From Alectoria sarmentosa (Eukaryota; Ascomycota; Lecanoromycetes; Lecanorales; Parmeliaceae), in assembly GCA_009733775.1 (NCBI GenBank), contig WOGZ01000119.1, positions 29,198-93,197 on the forward strand: a stretch of 64,000 bases of DNA, in the 5' to 3' direction. This document shows positions 11,636 through 25,040 of this stretch, in pieces. The notes beneath the pieces are model-generated. The model ran no database searches, was not told the origin of the DNA, and was given only the letters and a program-made list of their open reading frames with translations. Numbering within the stretch: position 1 is the stretch's first letter; each line of letters begins with the position of its first letter. Both the position numbers and the translations under genes were made by a program.

Positions 11636-11660
11636 GATAGGAGATAGGAGATAGGAGATA
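11636..11660. promoter_or_regulatory. Four GATA sites in a 7-bp tandem array upstream of the ammonium transporter
   Basis: GATAGGA repeats every seven bases, giving GATA at 11636, 11643, 11650 and 11657. Another strong site (AGATAAG on the minus strand) lies near 11750-11756, and a TGATAA-type site near 11358-11363. Fungal AreA/NIT2 GATA factors activate ammonium and nitrate genes through HGATAR sites, and clustered sites bind best. The array lies about 610 bp upstream of the ATG. It could also be a chance microsatellite. Confidence 0.45.
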
Positions 11661-11879
11661 CAACTAAGAAATGATTAAAACTTGAAAGTGTCTGAGTAAA
11701 GTACCTTATTGAGTAGCGATAGTCGCTTTGTCATTGGACCAATTTGTCCTTATCTATGCTTCCGGGAAAATGCCAAGAGTGCCAAGAATGCCAAGTCTCT
11801 TATTCTTACCCTAATTCAGATGGGACTTTCCGACTCTCGGACTTGAGCATATTACCTAAACCACTCAAACCTTTCTCGC

Positions 11880-11894
11880 CTTGACCATCATCAT
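11880..11894 (+). repeat. Target-site duplication of the LINE, left copy
   Basis: CTTGACCATCATCAT is present here and, base for base, at 25723-25737. It marks the left edge of the LINE insertion. DNA to the left is normal in composition. Confidence 0.9.
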
Positions 11895-11999
11895 GAAAAA
11901 ACAACTATTTTGATCGAATCCATTTTTTGAAATTACTCAATCAAGAACGCGTTTATTTCTCGAAGAATCTGTGAATTTTGAAATAAATCTCAAATTATC

Positions 12000-14050
12000 G
12001 TTTAAATTTATTTAAAACCCATCGCGATGTTTATCACGTCGTTATTGTCGAAAAATAAGTTTTCGAATCGAAATTATTTATTTCATTTATCAGATTATGA
12101 CATTTATTTATTATAAAAAACGCGTTATATCGCACAAAATAATAATAAAATGAAAATTCATAATATCGTTAAATAACTTAATAAGTTTTTAATCTCATTC
12201 AAAACATTTTATTAAAAAATTTTGAAAATGTTTTTAACGAAGAATTTAAACGCATTTAAACGCGAAATTCAATAATAATAATAATAATATACAAATTAAT
12301 TATTTAAATTTACGTTTAAATTAAAAATCGTAAAGACAAAAACGAATAAATCTATTTTATAAAAACTCTCGAAAAAGAATATCGCCGCAATTATAAATTC
12401 GTTAATTAAATATCGATTTATAATAAAATTCACGAATTAATTTATCAAAAAAAGATATCGTGAAAACATCACAAATTAAAAGATAATAAACGATATCAAC
12501 GTTATAATCAATAATAATATCGTTATTTTAAAACCCTCGAATTATAATCGTGAAAATCATAATTTATAAGTTTTCATTTATTCAACGCGATAATTTTCGA
12601 ACGACGATTTTTAATTCGAAATCTTTTATATCGAAAACGTGTCTCTTTTCACGAAAGGGAATTTATAATTATCATTTTTCGAAATAACAATTTCGATTAT
12701 ATTTAATATATTCGCGATAATAATGCACGCAATTAATGCAATAATAATGAATTTATTTATTATAAAAAATCAAAACGTTATTAAAAATAAATTCGATTAA
12801 TTTAATTTTATATATTTAAAAATTATCGAAACGTATAAAATTGAATATGTTAATTAATTAATAAAATACGATTTTATAAAGGGTTATAAAGCGATTATTA
12901 TCGTATATCGTTTTTTTAAAACCGCGAATCTCGCTTTAAAAAGAAGCATTTTTTAAAAAAAACAATTTTATTTTTACGAGCGCTTCATACACAATCACAA
13001 TTTAAAACAATGTTATAATTATTTAAATTACGAATACGATAAATATTATTATCAATTTATTGCGAGATATTATTAATATAACGCGATTAATTATAAAAAT
13101 TATTAAATCGAATAATTTTATTATTATTATTATAAAAAAAAACGATTATGAATTAAGATAAAAAATATGCTCGAGAAAAAAGAGAGAGAACCTTTAATGC
13201 ATTATTAATTAAATTATCAAAAATCAATTTTTTTCAAAGTTTAAGAATTAAATCGCATAAAAATCGTCGAAATTAAGCATATAATAAATCTTCTTTTTTA
13301 ATATTAATAATTCGAATAATTTTAATATAATAAAAAAAATAAAAATTCTTCGACGCAAAAACGTCTCTTTAAACGTATTAATATAAACTTTATTGAAAAT
13401 TTTATTATTAAAATAATTTCGAAAGGTTAATGCTCGCAATAAAAACGTTAATAAACGTATTAAAATCTTAAAAAAAATCACAAAACAAGTTTTTAAAATC
13501 TTTGAATTTTTTAATAAAAGAAAAATCAATTCGTTAAATTTTAATATGTATTTCACGATAATAATCGATCTCAAAAAAGTTAATATCATCTTTTAAATTT
13601 TAATATATTTTTTAAAAAGATAAAAAAAAAGTGAGAATCTTCAAAATTCTATAAACGACGCGTTTTTAAATACGTTAAATTTTAATATCAATAACGTTAA
13701 TATAAACGAAATTAACGATAATAATGAAAACGTTAATAATATCTCATTTATTTAAAATCAAGAAATTAATAATATCACATTTAATTAAAAAATGCAATAA
13801 ATGTTTAAAACACATTTAAAAACGAGATTAAAGGTTTTATTAATAAAATAAATGAAAAAATATATAAAAATCTTGAAAATTATCGAATTAATTTATATAA
13901 ACGCATTATTTTTAAAATTTAATTCTCAAATATCATTTTTCTTTTCATTATTATCATTATTTTCAAATTTTAACTCTCGATTAAGTTTATTTATTTTTAA
14001 AAACAAATATTATAATTATGATTTAAATTTTATTATCTTCGTTCTCTCAA
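12000..14050 (+). pseudogene. LINE ORF1 remnant (gag-like, zinc knuckles)
   Basis: The best preserved part is about 13007-13200. The frame reads QCYNYLNYEYDKYYYQ, matching a CCHC zinc knuckle in which Cys and Gly codons have been lost to RIP, followed by a second knuckle and a basic stretch. This is the layout of ORF1 proteins of Tad1 and I-clade LINEs, which bind the element RNA. Edges are approximate and stops are frequent. Confidence 0.65.
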
Positions 14051-14279
14051 ATTAAGATTTTTTTTTATTCTCATTTTATAATAATTGTTTAACATTAATA
14101 ATTTATTTTTTCATCGTTTATATAATGATATTTTCATTTATTCGTTTTAATAAAAATAATTATAATAAAAAAAAGAATAACGTCAAAATCAATTTATCGT
14201 TTATACGACGTTGAATTTCAAAATCGTGAAAAATTTAAAACGATAACAATAACAATCTCAATTTCAAAAAAAAGAAGAT

Positions 14280-16673
14280 TAAAAATCATTTTTTATAATT
14301 ATTATAAATCAAAAGACTTAATTATGATTGATTTTTTTCGCAATTTCGTTATATGCGATTATAATATCATAATTATTCAAAAATTTTAAATTAATATATA
14401 AATGATTATCACACATTATTCAATTAAGGTTTTTTATAATTTATGTTATTTCGAGGCGATAAGATTCGACGACGATAAATTTAAAATATATACTTTTATA
14501 TATAAGAATATTCTCTTAATAATCATCGTTTAATTTAACGTTTTTTTTATTAAAAACGTATTAATCTTAAAATTTCAATTAAACACGTTTTAAATTGAAA
14601 ATGAGATTTTTATTCAAATGATTAACGTGTATAATTCTTTTTTTTTAAAATACGAAAGAAATTAACATCAACATTTCGAAAATGAATTATTTTAAAAAAA
14701 TGTCGAATTATTAAGAAAAGTTTTTAACGATAATAATTATTTTCATTATTTAATTTTCGACAAATTAATCGAAACGATCATTATTAACGATTTCAACATT
14801 TATTATTTTATTTAAAAAAGAGTTCACATTAATGTCAACTTTAAAGCATATAAATTATTAAAAATTATAAATAAATTTCGATTTATTCAACATTTTTTCA
14901 AAGACATAAAAATTTATAAAATATTAAATTCGAGATTTTATATTTTAAATCTTTGCTTTATAATAAAAGATTTTTATAATCGAATTATTAAATATTAAAT
15001 AAAAAACGATTTAAACGTTACGTCGAATTATTATTCGATTAAAATCGAAATAAATGTCGCGATTATAAAAATAAAGTTTTTAAAAAAATATAATTATATT
15101 AAAATGAATCAAAAAATGTTTAATAATGAATTTACGCTTCGAATATCTCAAATCTTTTAAAAAATCACGCTCGAAAAATTCAATTATTATTTTTTAATAA
15201 TTATCGAAATTATTCACGCTTCTCTCTTTTTATTTATTTTTAAAAATAAAAATAAAAAATTTCGAAAATTTGAATATATTAAAAAATTCAAAATCGTTTC
15301 CGTCAAAATCAAAAAGTCAAAATAACATTTTTAAAACGTTAAAATAAGATTGAAATTTTACGATCTTTATACGATTAAATTTTATAAATAAAGTTTATCG
15401 CATAATAAATAAAAAAAACGATAATGAAAATTCGATCTGCGAAAAAATCATCGTATAAGATTTATAAAAACAATAAACGATATAAACAAAATTTATAAAT
15501 TATTTAATTAAACGAAAAATCGATTAACATTATTTTCGCTATTTATTTTTAATTTTAAACGTTTTAATAACATTATAATAACATTAAAAAGAAACAAAAT
15601 AATAATTCTCGCGACGAGGTTTTTTCTCGAATTTCTTTTAATCGATTTCAATAATTTAAAAGAATTCGTTTATTCAAAATCGATTTCAATTCTCGATATT
15701 ATAATAAAAAAAATCTCAATAATAATTTGAAAATCGTTTTTTTAAAACTTTATAAAAAAAATGAAATCTCGAATATCGTTTTTTAAAGAAACTTATCGAC
15801 TTTATAAAAGTTATTTATATGATTTTTTAACGAGTGCTTAAAGCAAAAGCATTATTTTATAAGTTTTAAAAGTTTTATTATAATAATCTTTCGCAAACTC
15901 GAGAAGAGAAATTATTTTATTTTAAAACATTATTATTTCATCGCACTTTTTAACACGTTGAATAAGACTTTTAAATTAATTATAATTTTTCAATTGTTTT
16001 ATTTTATAACGAAACACATTTTTATTTTCGAAAATTATTTCGAAAAGAGAAAAAATATAACAATAAAACACGCGTTATATATATTAATCGAGAAAATTTA
16101 TTTTATATAACGATAAAAGAGAGTATATAATCTTCTTTATTTGAACGTTTTCGAAACATTTAATAATGTTAATTATTTTCAATTGCTTTATAACTTTCGT
16201 AAACGTAAAATTAATAATGCAATTATTAATTAAATTGCGAATTTCATTTTCAATCGCGAGATTAAAATTCGTATTTCAAATTTTTTATTTAAAATCTTTT
16301 CTCAACGAACAAATATTTTTTAAAATTTAAACGTTTTTTTTTCGTTATATTATTATTATAAAAACGATATAATCGAAAAATTAATTTATTTTAAAATGAA
16401 ATTTTTCGAAATAAAATATATAAACGATATTAAATAATTAATAATAAAAAACATAATCGAAAAATGCGTTAATAAAATGAAAACGATATATTTTATCTAT
16501 CATCGTTAAATGAAAAATTATGTTTCGATTTTCGATTCAAACAAATTTCATTTCGTGTATTTCATTTTTATTTTCAATCTTGATTTAATTTTTTTGAATC
16601 TTGAAAATATCATTTATAAAATCGAAAATAATTTAAAATATTTAAAAATACATTTAAATTAACGTTTATATTT
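14280..16673 (+). pseudogene. LINE ORF2 remnant, 5' part (endonuclease and reverse transcriptase)
   Basis: The endonuclease is recognised by INDFNIYYF around 14783-14809 (family motif GDFN.HH) and a later TSNYYSI segment near 15020-15040 (family SDH.PI). The reverse transcriptase shows HYYFIALFNTLNKTFK near 15926-15975 (family YRPI.LLN...K) and YINDI near 16417-16431 (the catalytic Y.DD box with one Asp changed to Asn). The frame is then cut at 16673 by the Gypsy insertion and resumes at 23444. Confidence 0.8.
16669..16673 (+). repeat. Target-site duplication of the Gypsy element, left copy
   Basis: TATTT, matching CATTT at 23444-23448 with one C-to-T change of the RIP type. It directly abuts the left LTR. 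Confidence 0.8.
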
Positions 16674-16908
16674 TATTATGATTTCTTTCTTTTTATCTTT
16701 CTTATATGTTTATGTCACATTTATATTAATATTCGATATGCTCGATATGCTCGATATGCCTTCATATTTACGTTAATCCCGATTCGATCTAGCGCCTTAA
16801 CGAGTGCGCATCTTTTTTATGATGTCGCCCTTTATAATTACTTTTCATAAATAATATTTTTTATATATTATTAATACAAGTTATTGCACACATATTAAGT
16901 TTTTAATA
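16674..16908 (+). repeat. Left LTR of the Gypsy element
   Basis: 235 bp. The expected TG start is TA and the CA end is TA, both RIP-type changes. It contains three short GATATGCTC-like units (about 16733-16759). It aligns along its length with 23209-23443; differences between the LTRs are C/T or G/A in either direction. Confidence 0.9.
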
Positions 16909-18164
16909 TAATATTATTTATCTCTCTTTTAAACAATAACGAGTTATTAACGAAATTGAAAATATATTTTAATTAAAGAGACGCATTAATTATAATAACA
17001 TTAACATTTTGATAATAATACGTTAAAAATTCAAGACGCGAATCAAATTAATAAATTCGCGAGATTAATCAAAAGAGAGCGATCGTTTTGATTTTATAAA
17101 TAATCAAATCTCAATCACAATCATATTAAAGTTCTTTATTTATAAAAAATTGAGATTATAAATAAAAGATGAAATCGATATTTTATCGAGTTTTTTTTAT
17201 AAATTCGAAAGTAACGTTTATATTAAAATTTATTGAAATATAAAGTTAAAATTAAAACATTATAATAAATGTAATAAGCGAAATACAATATTTTTCATTA
17301 TCTGACAATTTCGATAAAAATGATCAAGATTCGAATCGTGAGAATTCGTTTTTATTTAATATAATGAAGAAGTCGTCAGAAGGCGTTCAATCGAAAATAT
17401 TCGAAAATCGTTAAAAAAAATTATGTCGACGCGTTAAAAGATTCATCATCGAATCAGGCGATTTTTAAAATGAAATATTATTGATGAATACTATTGAAGA
17501 CGACGCGAATTTTATTTATATAATTATTAGTTTATTCGAGAACTTTGTTAATAATGCAATTAAATTTTTTAAAAAATAACGTGATGCATTTAAGAATATG
17601 ATTGAGAGTGTTTAAATCTATCGAGAAAACCTAATTATATTTCAATAAAAAAATATACAAGTCGATAAAGAAACAGATGAAATTAAAAAAAAAAATCGTA
17701 TTTTAATTCATTAATTAAGAGACGTTAATATTCGTGTTATCAAAGAAGAAGAAAATGCGACGAAAATTTGACGATTATAAAATAAATATCGTATAATTAC
17801 GAAGAATTTATATCGTGAGAATGAATAATTTAAAGTTGTCGTTGCGATTATGCAATAATTATATAAAAAAGAATTGATGAATTTCGATATAAAGAAACAT
17901 TATATGAAAGTTCGTTCACGTTATAATAATGTTTTTTTTATCAATCTCTTAAAAAAAAGCAATCGACATTACATATTTGTTATAAAAATAAATGTTACGA
18001 ATATAAAAATTATCATCAACATCAATAAACATTATTCGAATGTGGAAAACTTTGAGAATTTCAAAAAAGATCGTTATAAGTGAAACGATTGGCGTATATA
18101 TTTTTATGCGAAGTTTAAATAAAATGTTGAACAATTCTTTATTAAATTCGATAAAATCGATTAT

Positions 18165-18600
18165 GTGAGAGATCATTACAAAAATACGACATTCGATATC
18201 ATCAAAACTTATTCGAATATGATTTATCACAATTTTTATTTCACGATAAACGAAATAATCAAGAAATTAAAGAATATATTTGAAACATATAATAAATTTG
18301 TCAAATTAAATATTGAATTTTATAATTCAAATTTCGATATGAGTGTTAAAGATAAAAAGAAGTTTTTTGAAATCTTTTACGTTTATTTTAATGTAATCAT
18401 CGCTCTTTTAAATTATACGAACATTTTAAAAATGTTCAACTTAAAGCGATTGATCAATACACGATTAAGATATCGAATTTTTAATGAAAGCTTTATCTCA
18501 TTTCGAGACATGATCGCTCGTTTACGTCATATCATCGCAGATTTGAAAATCATCGACAATGCATTTTCAAATAAGGATAATAAATTTGAAAGCGATTAAG
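18165..18600 (+). pseudogene. Gag remnant of the Gypsy element
   Basis: This is the longest frame left open in the element. It encodes about 144 residues resembling the retrotransposon Gag core: helical, with a YNKFVKLNIEFYNSNF segment and an arginine-containing FRDMIARLRHII helix. The real gag began further upstream, perhaps near 17330, where the frame is broken. Confidence 0.6.
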
Positions 18601-19129
18601 AAACAATTAAAGGATTCATTAAATTATTAATACATAACAATAATTCTTTTTTCGATAAAGGGGAAAGCAATAATCGATTAAACAATTTTAAATAAAACTT
18701 TTTATATTAAAATATTAAGTATTATTATTCAAGAATTTTAATTAATCGAATCGTGAAAAAGAATCGTTATTGAAAATGTTTTAAAATTAATTATCGTTTC
18801 GATAATGATAATGTATCATATCAAAACGCAAAGTTTTTTAATAAAAATTAAATTAAAATTATGATAAAGATTGTGAAAATCGAAACGAAGAATTAAAAGT
18901 TTATTGAATTCTTTAAGAAATCGAAAAATTAGATGTTTTTGATTAAGTCGTCGTTAAAAATTTAAAAAAACGTTTACGTATAAAAATTAAAGAGTTAAAA
19001 GACGAAAACCTTGCATTCGCTTCAATCACGTTTTTCGTTTATATCGTTGTTATTGAAATATTATTATAACATGAACGATAATTAAATTTTCGTGAATAAG
19101 TTTATATTAATAAAAATGTTATTAAAGTC

Positions 19130-22100
19130 GATTGTTTTACGAATATTAAAGTTTTCGTATATGATTTTATAAACGCTGCCTTTATTATAAAAAACAAATT
19201 ATCGAAAATAATCTTATTTAAGTTTTATAGATTACGTTTAATTAATGATAAACTTATATTTGATGTTACACATATGATTTTAATCAAATTAATCATCGAA
19301 GATTATATAAAAGATTTGTGATATTTTGTCATCGCATTTGAATAGTTTGATATTATTTTGAAAATGTTATAATTAAAATAGCACGATTTTTATATCTCAT
19401 TTAAAAAGAGAATTATTATGTTTAATTTTGATCATTATATATCGCATTGTTTGTTATATAATAAATTTATAATAATTTATAATGATAAAAAGAATTAAAA
19501 GATTTTTTATTCGAAGAATTTTTTTCAACACGTTGATATAATAAAAATCTCCGCCTTCGCGTTTATGAAAATAATGAAAAAATTTGAAAATGAGGTTATC
19601 GCAATGTGATTTCAAGATTTTGAACAATTGTTTTAATTTTTTTTTTTAAAAAAAGTTAAGTTTACGACGAACGTATTTGCGATAACGATAAATGATTATA
19701 AAAAGTTTTTTAATAAAATGAGAAAGAAATCTTTCATTTTGAAGGAATTAAAGAAGCGCGTATTTAAAGCGTATCATAAATGAATTGAAATATGAAATTT
19801 TATAAAGACAAATAAATTGTTATTAAGTCGTTTTATAAATCACGAGATACATTTTAAAAAAAGGGTTTTATTATTTATAAAAAGAATTTATAACATGTTT
19901 AGAAAATAAATATTAATAATTAAGAAATATATCGATAAGATATTAAAAAAGAGATATATTCAATTAAACACATCATTTTATATCGTTTTTGTTTTCATCG
20001 TTAAAAAGTTTGATAAAGAATTTAAACTTTATATTAATTATCGAGCTTTTAATGTTTTTATCGATTTTAATCGAAACGCTTCGCTTTTAATCAAAAAAAT
20101 CTTAATTAAATTTTATGTAACTCGAATTTATAGCAAATTCGATATTATAATTATTTTTAATAAAATTCGAATAAAGAAAGATTATAAGAAAAAAATTGTT
20201 TTTCTCACGAGATATAATTTTTATGAGTATATAATAATGTCATTTAGTTTATATAACGCTTTTATAATATTTCAAATATTTATTAATAATGTGTTAAGAA
20301 AATATTTAAATGTCTTTTGCACGATATATTTTGATAATATTTTTATTTATAATAATATTAAAAAAAAGCACGTTTTTTATGTGAAAAAGGTTTTGAAAAA
20401 ATTTTAATAAGTTGAGTTTTATCTCGATATCAATAAATGTGATTTTCATATTATTCGAATTAAGTATTTCGATTTTATTATCATTATCAACGAAATCGAA
20501 ATGAATTTTAAAAAGATCGACACGATTACGCAATGAAAAGAGTTTCGTTATATTAAAAATGTGTAAACATTTTTAAACTTTATTAATTTTTATCGAAAAT
20601 TCATCTCGAGATATTCAAAAATCGTTACATTTTTTATCAATCTCACATATATCGAATAAAAGAAAAACTTCATATATTTTTAAGCAAAAAATGAACTCGA
20701 ATAATTCGTATTCGATGCATTTAAGAAAGTATTTATTATCGTATTTATATTTGCTCATTTCGATTTAAATAAAAAGACGTGATTGAAAATTAATGCATTT
20801 AATTATATAATAATTATCGTATTGTTATAAAAAGAAAACGATGAAATTTTAAAATCTATCGCATTTTTTTTCAAGAAAATGTCTTTGATAAAATATAATT
20901 ATAATATTTATAATAAAGAATTTATGATTATAATTCGTGCATTTAAAGAATAATATTCAAAATTTACGAGAATCTTTATAAAAGATCTCATTTATATCAT
21001 TTCAAATCATAAAAATTTATAATATTTCATATCATCGAAGTAATTAAATTCGCGTTAGATCAAATAAACAAATTTTTTATCGAAATTTAATTTTCGCATC
21101 ATTTATCGTTTTAAGAAATAAAACATTAAATTTAATAACTTAACACGAAAAATAGAGGATTTTTCGAAAAACGATGATGATGATCGTATTTAATATCGTT
21201 ATTAAACAATCCTCAAAAACGATAATTTGAAAAAAGAAGTGAAAAATGCCGCGTAACTTATTTTTATGTTATTGAACGAAATGAGAGAAAATGTGATTTA
21301 TTTGATTGCGATAATGTACGAATTAAATGAACAAAATAATTTCGATGATGAGAAGTTAAATGTAAAATCATTATCGAGATTTTTAATAAAGACTTTTGAA
21401 GAAAAGTCAAATGTTGAATTAACGAAAACCTTCGTTATTGAAATTTCGGATTTATTGCGTCAGATAAAGAGCGTTTATAAACACGATGATATTATTCAAA
21501 ACATCATTCAAGTAAAGGTTTTAAATTAATTTTTTTTTTTTTAAACATTATTAAAAATAACGTCAAGCTCGAATTGAAGGATTGCAAAATTTATAAAAAT
21601 TTGTTATATATGAACGATAGATTTTATATATCGAACGATTCGAATTTACGCATTATAATCATCAAAAACATATATAATATTTCTCTCGATAAATATATAA
21701 ATAAATCATTTATTTATAATAGATTATTATGTTATTATTATTGATTTCGAATAACAAATTCAATAACACGTTATGTTAAAAGTTATCACATTTGTAAAAG
21801 ATCGAAAATTTATCGTGAAGGTAAATAAGGGTTATTAAAATCTTTATTTATTTTAAATCGTTATTAACAAAACATTTTCATCGATTTTATTACTTTTTTG
21901 TTAATTTGTTTAAAATATAATCATTTTTATTAACACGTTATAATCGTAATGAATAAACTTTTTAAAAAAAAAAGTTTATATTTTTAAACTCTTTCGAGGT
22001 GAAGGCGATTATATAAATCTTTATCGAATGAATTTGACGAGAAAAAAAATATTCCTTCTTTATCATTTTTAATCGCGATACACAATTCATCGTTTATTTT

Positions 22101-22480
22101 TGAAAAAGATTATGTTATAAAGTGAAAACAAAATCATTATTTTTTATTGCTTTTCATTTTGAAATAAACGATTAAATCGAGAATGTTAATGCATTATTTA
22201 AATAATTTTTGTAAATATGTATCAATTATAATTAAAACGATTAAGTAAATTGATTTTCGCTTATTGAGTTTAAAACAAATTCAAATAAAAACATTTTCAT
22301 AAACGTATTTTCTTTTTTTTTTGATTAAAGGATATATTCTTCGATTAAGGTTGAAATTTTTTAATTCTTAAAATCAAATCAATCGGCGAATTAAAAGAAA
22401 AATTCAATTCGTTAATATCTTTATAAATAAAATAAATTAAATAAAATATCACGTTAAAGAATAATTCGAGTGATTTTAAG
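19130..22480 (+). pseudogene. Pol remnant of the Gypsy element (protease, RT, RNase H, integrase)
   Basis: The protease at about 19130-19400 ends in an FDIIL segment (family FD.ILGM.WL). Reverse transcriptase at about 19990-20560 has TRYNFYEYIIMSF and the catalytic box read as YFDNI at 20326-20340, with one Asp lost. RNase H at about 20810-21130 has FFKKMSLIKYNYNIYNKEF. Integrase at about 21570-22480 has the HHCC finger (YHICKRSK near 21783), then FIDFIT, SNRDTQF and a degraded DGQTE segment, the three acidic-site regions. Stops interrupt every domain. Confidence 0.85.
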
Positions 22481-22784
22481 CTTTATAAAAAAAATAAGTT
22501 AATCGATATCGTATATTTATATTAGAATTTATGATAAGCGATATGATAATGTTGAATAATCGCAATATCAAAACGATTAAATTAAATAAATTATTTAATT
22601 ATAAGAATTTGAAATCATTTAAGATTATTAAAATGTATAATAATTTAATATATTATTTAAAATTATCAACATCGATAAAAAGATTATATTTCGTTTTTTA
22701 TTCGTAATTATTTCATTTAAATAATAATAATCTTTTATCAGAATAATATATAATCTCGTTATTATTTATAAATATCGATAAAAA

Positions 22785-23000
22785 GAATAAAATTAAAAAA
22801 ATTAAAAAAATCTTCGAATTCAAAATCGATAAAAGAATAAAAAATCTTATTATAAATAAAAAGAAATATTTTATATACAAAATCAAATATATCGAATCGA
22901 AAGTTTATGATAATTTATCGTGATAACCTTTTATCAATGCAATCGAAAATGTTAATTTAATCGTTAATTATTATTATAAATATTTAAATAAATCTAAATC
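22785..23000 (+). pseudogene. Probable chromodomain remnant of the Gypsy element
   Basis: After the integrase the plus frame reads KYFIYKIKYIESKVYDN, then a stop in the place of the usual Trp, then PFINAIENVNLIV, a spacing that resembles Y.VKW.GY...TWEP..NL in integrase chromodomains of fungal chromoviruses. Those domains bind methylated H3K9 and direct insertion to heterochromatin. The match is by eye on RIPped sequence and so moderate. Confidence 0.5.
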
Positions 23001-23208
23001 TCACTTCTCATTCGAAAAATTATTCGAATAAAATCTTTTATTAACATTATTAATATATAATTCTTTCATTCGTGACGATATCGAATTCGAATCAAAATAT
23101 TAAGTTATTATAACTGAAAACGTTATTTTGTATACGTTTAAACACGTGACTCGAATATAAAAGGATTTATCATCGTCGTAAGAGTTTCGGTTTTGAGAAG
23201 AGAGATAA

Positions 23209-23443
23209 TGTTATGATTTCTTTCTTTTTATCTTTTTTGTGTGTTTGTGTCACACTTATATTAATATTCGATATGCTCGATATATTCGATATGCCTTTAT
23301 ATTTACGTTAATTTCGATTCGATTTAACGTTTTAGCGAGTGCGCATCTTCTTTATGATGTCGCTTTTTATAATTACTTTTCATAAATAGTATTTTTTACA
23401 TATTATCAATATAAGTCATTGTATACACATTAAGTCTTTAACA
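23209..23443 (+). repeat. Right LTR of the Gypsy element
   Basis: 235 bp, starting TG and ending CA, preceded by the purine-rich tract and followed by CATTT. Some positions are better preserved here and others in the left LTR, so both were mutated independently after insertion. Confidence 0.92.
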
Positions 23444-23448
23444 CATTT
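23444..23448 (+). repeat. Target-site duplication of the Gypsy element, right copy
   Basis: CATTT, matching TATTT at 16669-16673. The sequence right of it resumes the interrupted LINE ORF2. Confidence 0.8.
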
Positions 23449-25040
23449 TAATATTTACATTAACAAAATAAAAAATAAAATTAATAACAAGATTTAAATT
23501 TTAATCACTTTAAATGAATTTATTTAAGACTTAAATCTTAAAAATTTATACATAATTTATATTTTAACAATATTTTCTTTATTCACATATTACGTTTTGA
23601 TTTAATTTTCATTATTTGATAATTATAATATCAAAGAAAAAAAAATAAAAGACTTTAAGATTTATATAAAAAATTCAAAAACGATGCGTTAAAATCATTT
23701 CGAAAATCTTCAAAACAATCTTCGAAATTGCTTTAAATATCGAATTGTTTTTAATATTAATATAATACGCTTTAAAAAACGTTATAAACGATATTATATT
23801 TCGCATTATTATTAATCTCATTTTTAATTATCTTTAAACGATAAAAATGAAAAATAAAATTTTAATAAAAAAATAAATAACGAAATGTAATAAACTCAAC
23901 GTCGTATATGTTAAATTTAACTTTTTAAAACGATTTTAAAAGCGTTATAAAATTATTTATAACGTTAAATTTATCGATTTAAAATCTTATACATTATATA
24001 TTAATTCCTTTTGATAAAAGTTTTTAAACATTATTATTATTAACGATACGAAAACGATTATCAAAAGTTACTATTAAATCATCTATCGAGATTTTTTTAA
24101 TTATGTTATCATTTATATAAATAATAACGATATCGATAAAAAAATAAATGTATTCGCGATTTAAATAATATTTTTTTAAAAGAATTTCAACGTTTTATTA
24201 CGATATGAGCCGCTTATATTAATCTCAACATTCAATTTATTATTTATTTCGAAAAGCTTTATAAGTTGTTTCTCGCTTTAAGAATCTTAAAAAAATTCAC
24301 AAAATTTGAAAACACGCGATCGATCATCATTTATATAAACAATTAATCAATTATTCGCAATGTTTATTATTCGCAATATCGATCGAATTAATATATATTA
24401 ACGAAAATTATTCGTTTTTTTAAAACTTTAAGACGTTAAATCGAAATTCATTAAATTTTAATTCATTATGAAATATTAAAAAACGAAAAAATCGATTTAA
24501 CGATTAAAAAAATCATCGAATAATGAAAAAACGACGATAAAGACTTTAAAGCTCTTATTTTTTTCGATTTATTATCACTTATTATATTATAATAAACGAC
24601 GTATCGATTTCGAATAATAAATCAATAAAATTAAATATAAAACGATTTTATAAATCTTAAATAAATTGAAAAATTAATGAGAAAATTGCAATTTATTTCG
24701 AATTATTAAACGCTCGACAAATATGAGATTTTGAATAAAATCAAAAACGCAATATTTATATAAATGAAAACGAGACACGTAAATTTAAATAACTTTTTAA
24801 TTATTATTAACATTATATTTCAAAACGAATCGCAATGCTTTTACGAGCACGAAATCGAAATAAAAAATTATATATTATTGCATTGCGAGCTACATTAAAA
24901 ATTATAAAAAATTATATTTTGAATTGAAAATAAAAAGATTAACATCGAGATGTTTTTAAAAAACTTTATTTAAATTATTATTATTATTAATTTCATTATG
25001 CGAATAAAAAGATTATTACAATTCTTTTGATATTAATAAA
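23449..25040 (+). pseudogene. LINE ORF2 remnant, 3' part (RNase H and Cys-rich tail)
   Basis: This is the continuation of the LINE ORF2 on the far side of the nested element. Around 24110-24600 the frame carries an RNase H-like segment beginning YINNNDID (family YTDGS) and ending where KRRIDFE can be read. A tail with scattered former Cys and His codons follows to about 25035. RNase H after the reverse transcriptase fits the Tad1 and I groups. It is interrupted by many stops. Confidence 0.72.

Larger units (their letters stand above)
16674..23443 (+). mobile_element. Complete Gypsy-type LTR retrotransposon, RIPped
   Basis: The element is 6770 bp with two 235-bp LTRs, a purine-rich tract (GAGAAGAGAGATAA, 23195-23208) directly before the right LTR, and a 5-bp target duplication. 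Plus-strand domain order is gag, protease, reverse transcriptase, RNase H, integrase and a probable chromodomain, which is the Gypsy (Metaviridae, chromovirus) order. Every domain is recognisable but full of stops caused by C-to-T and G-to-A change. It is inserted in the LINE reverse transcriptase region, so it arrived after the LINE. Confidence 0.93.

Noticed and set aside
13248..13589. A 113-codon minus-strand frame in the LINE.
   Set aside because: It is Ile/Phe/Lys-rich translation of RIPped AT-rich DNA, antisense to ORF1 of the LINE.
21266..21529. An 87-codon frame that looks like a small independent gene.
   Set aside because: It lies in order between the RNase H and integrase domains of the Gypsy Pol, so it is a surviving linker piece of that polyprotein.
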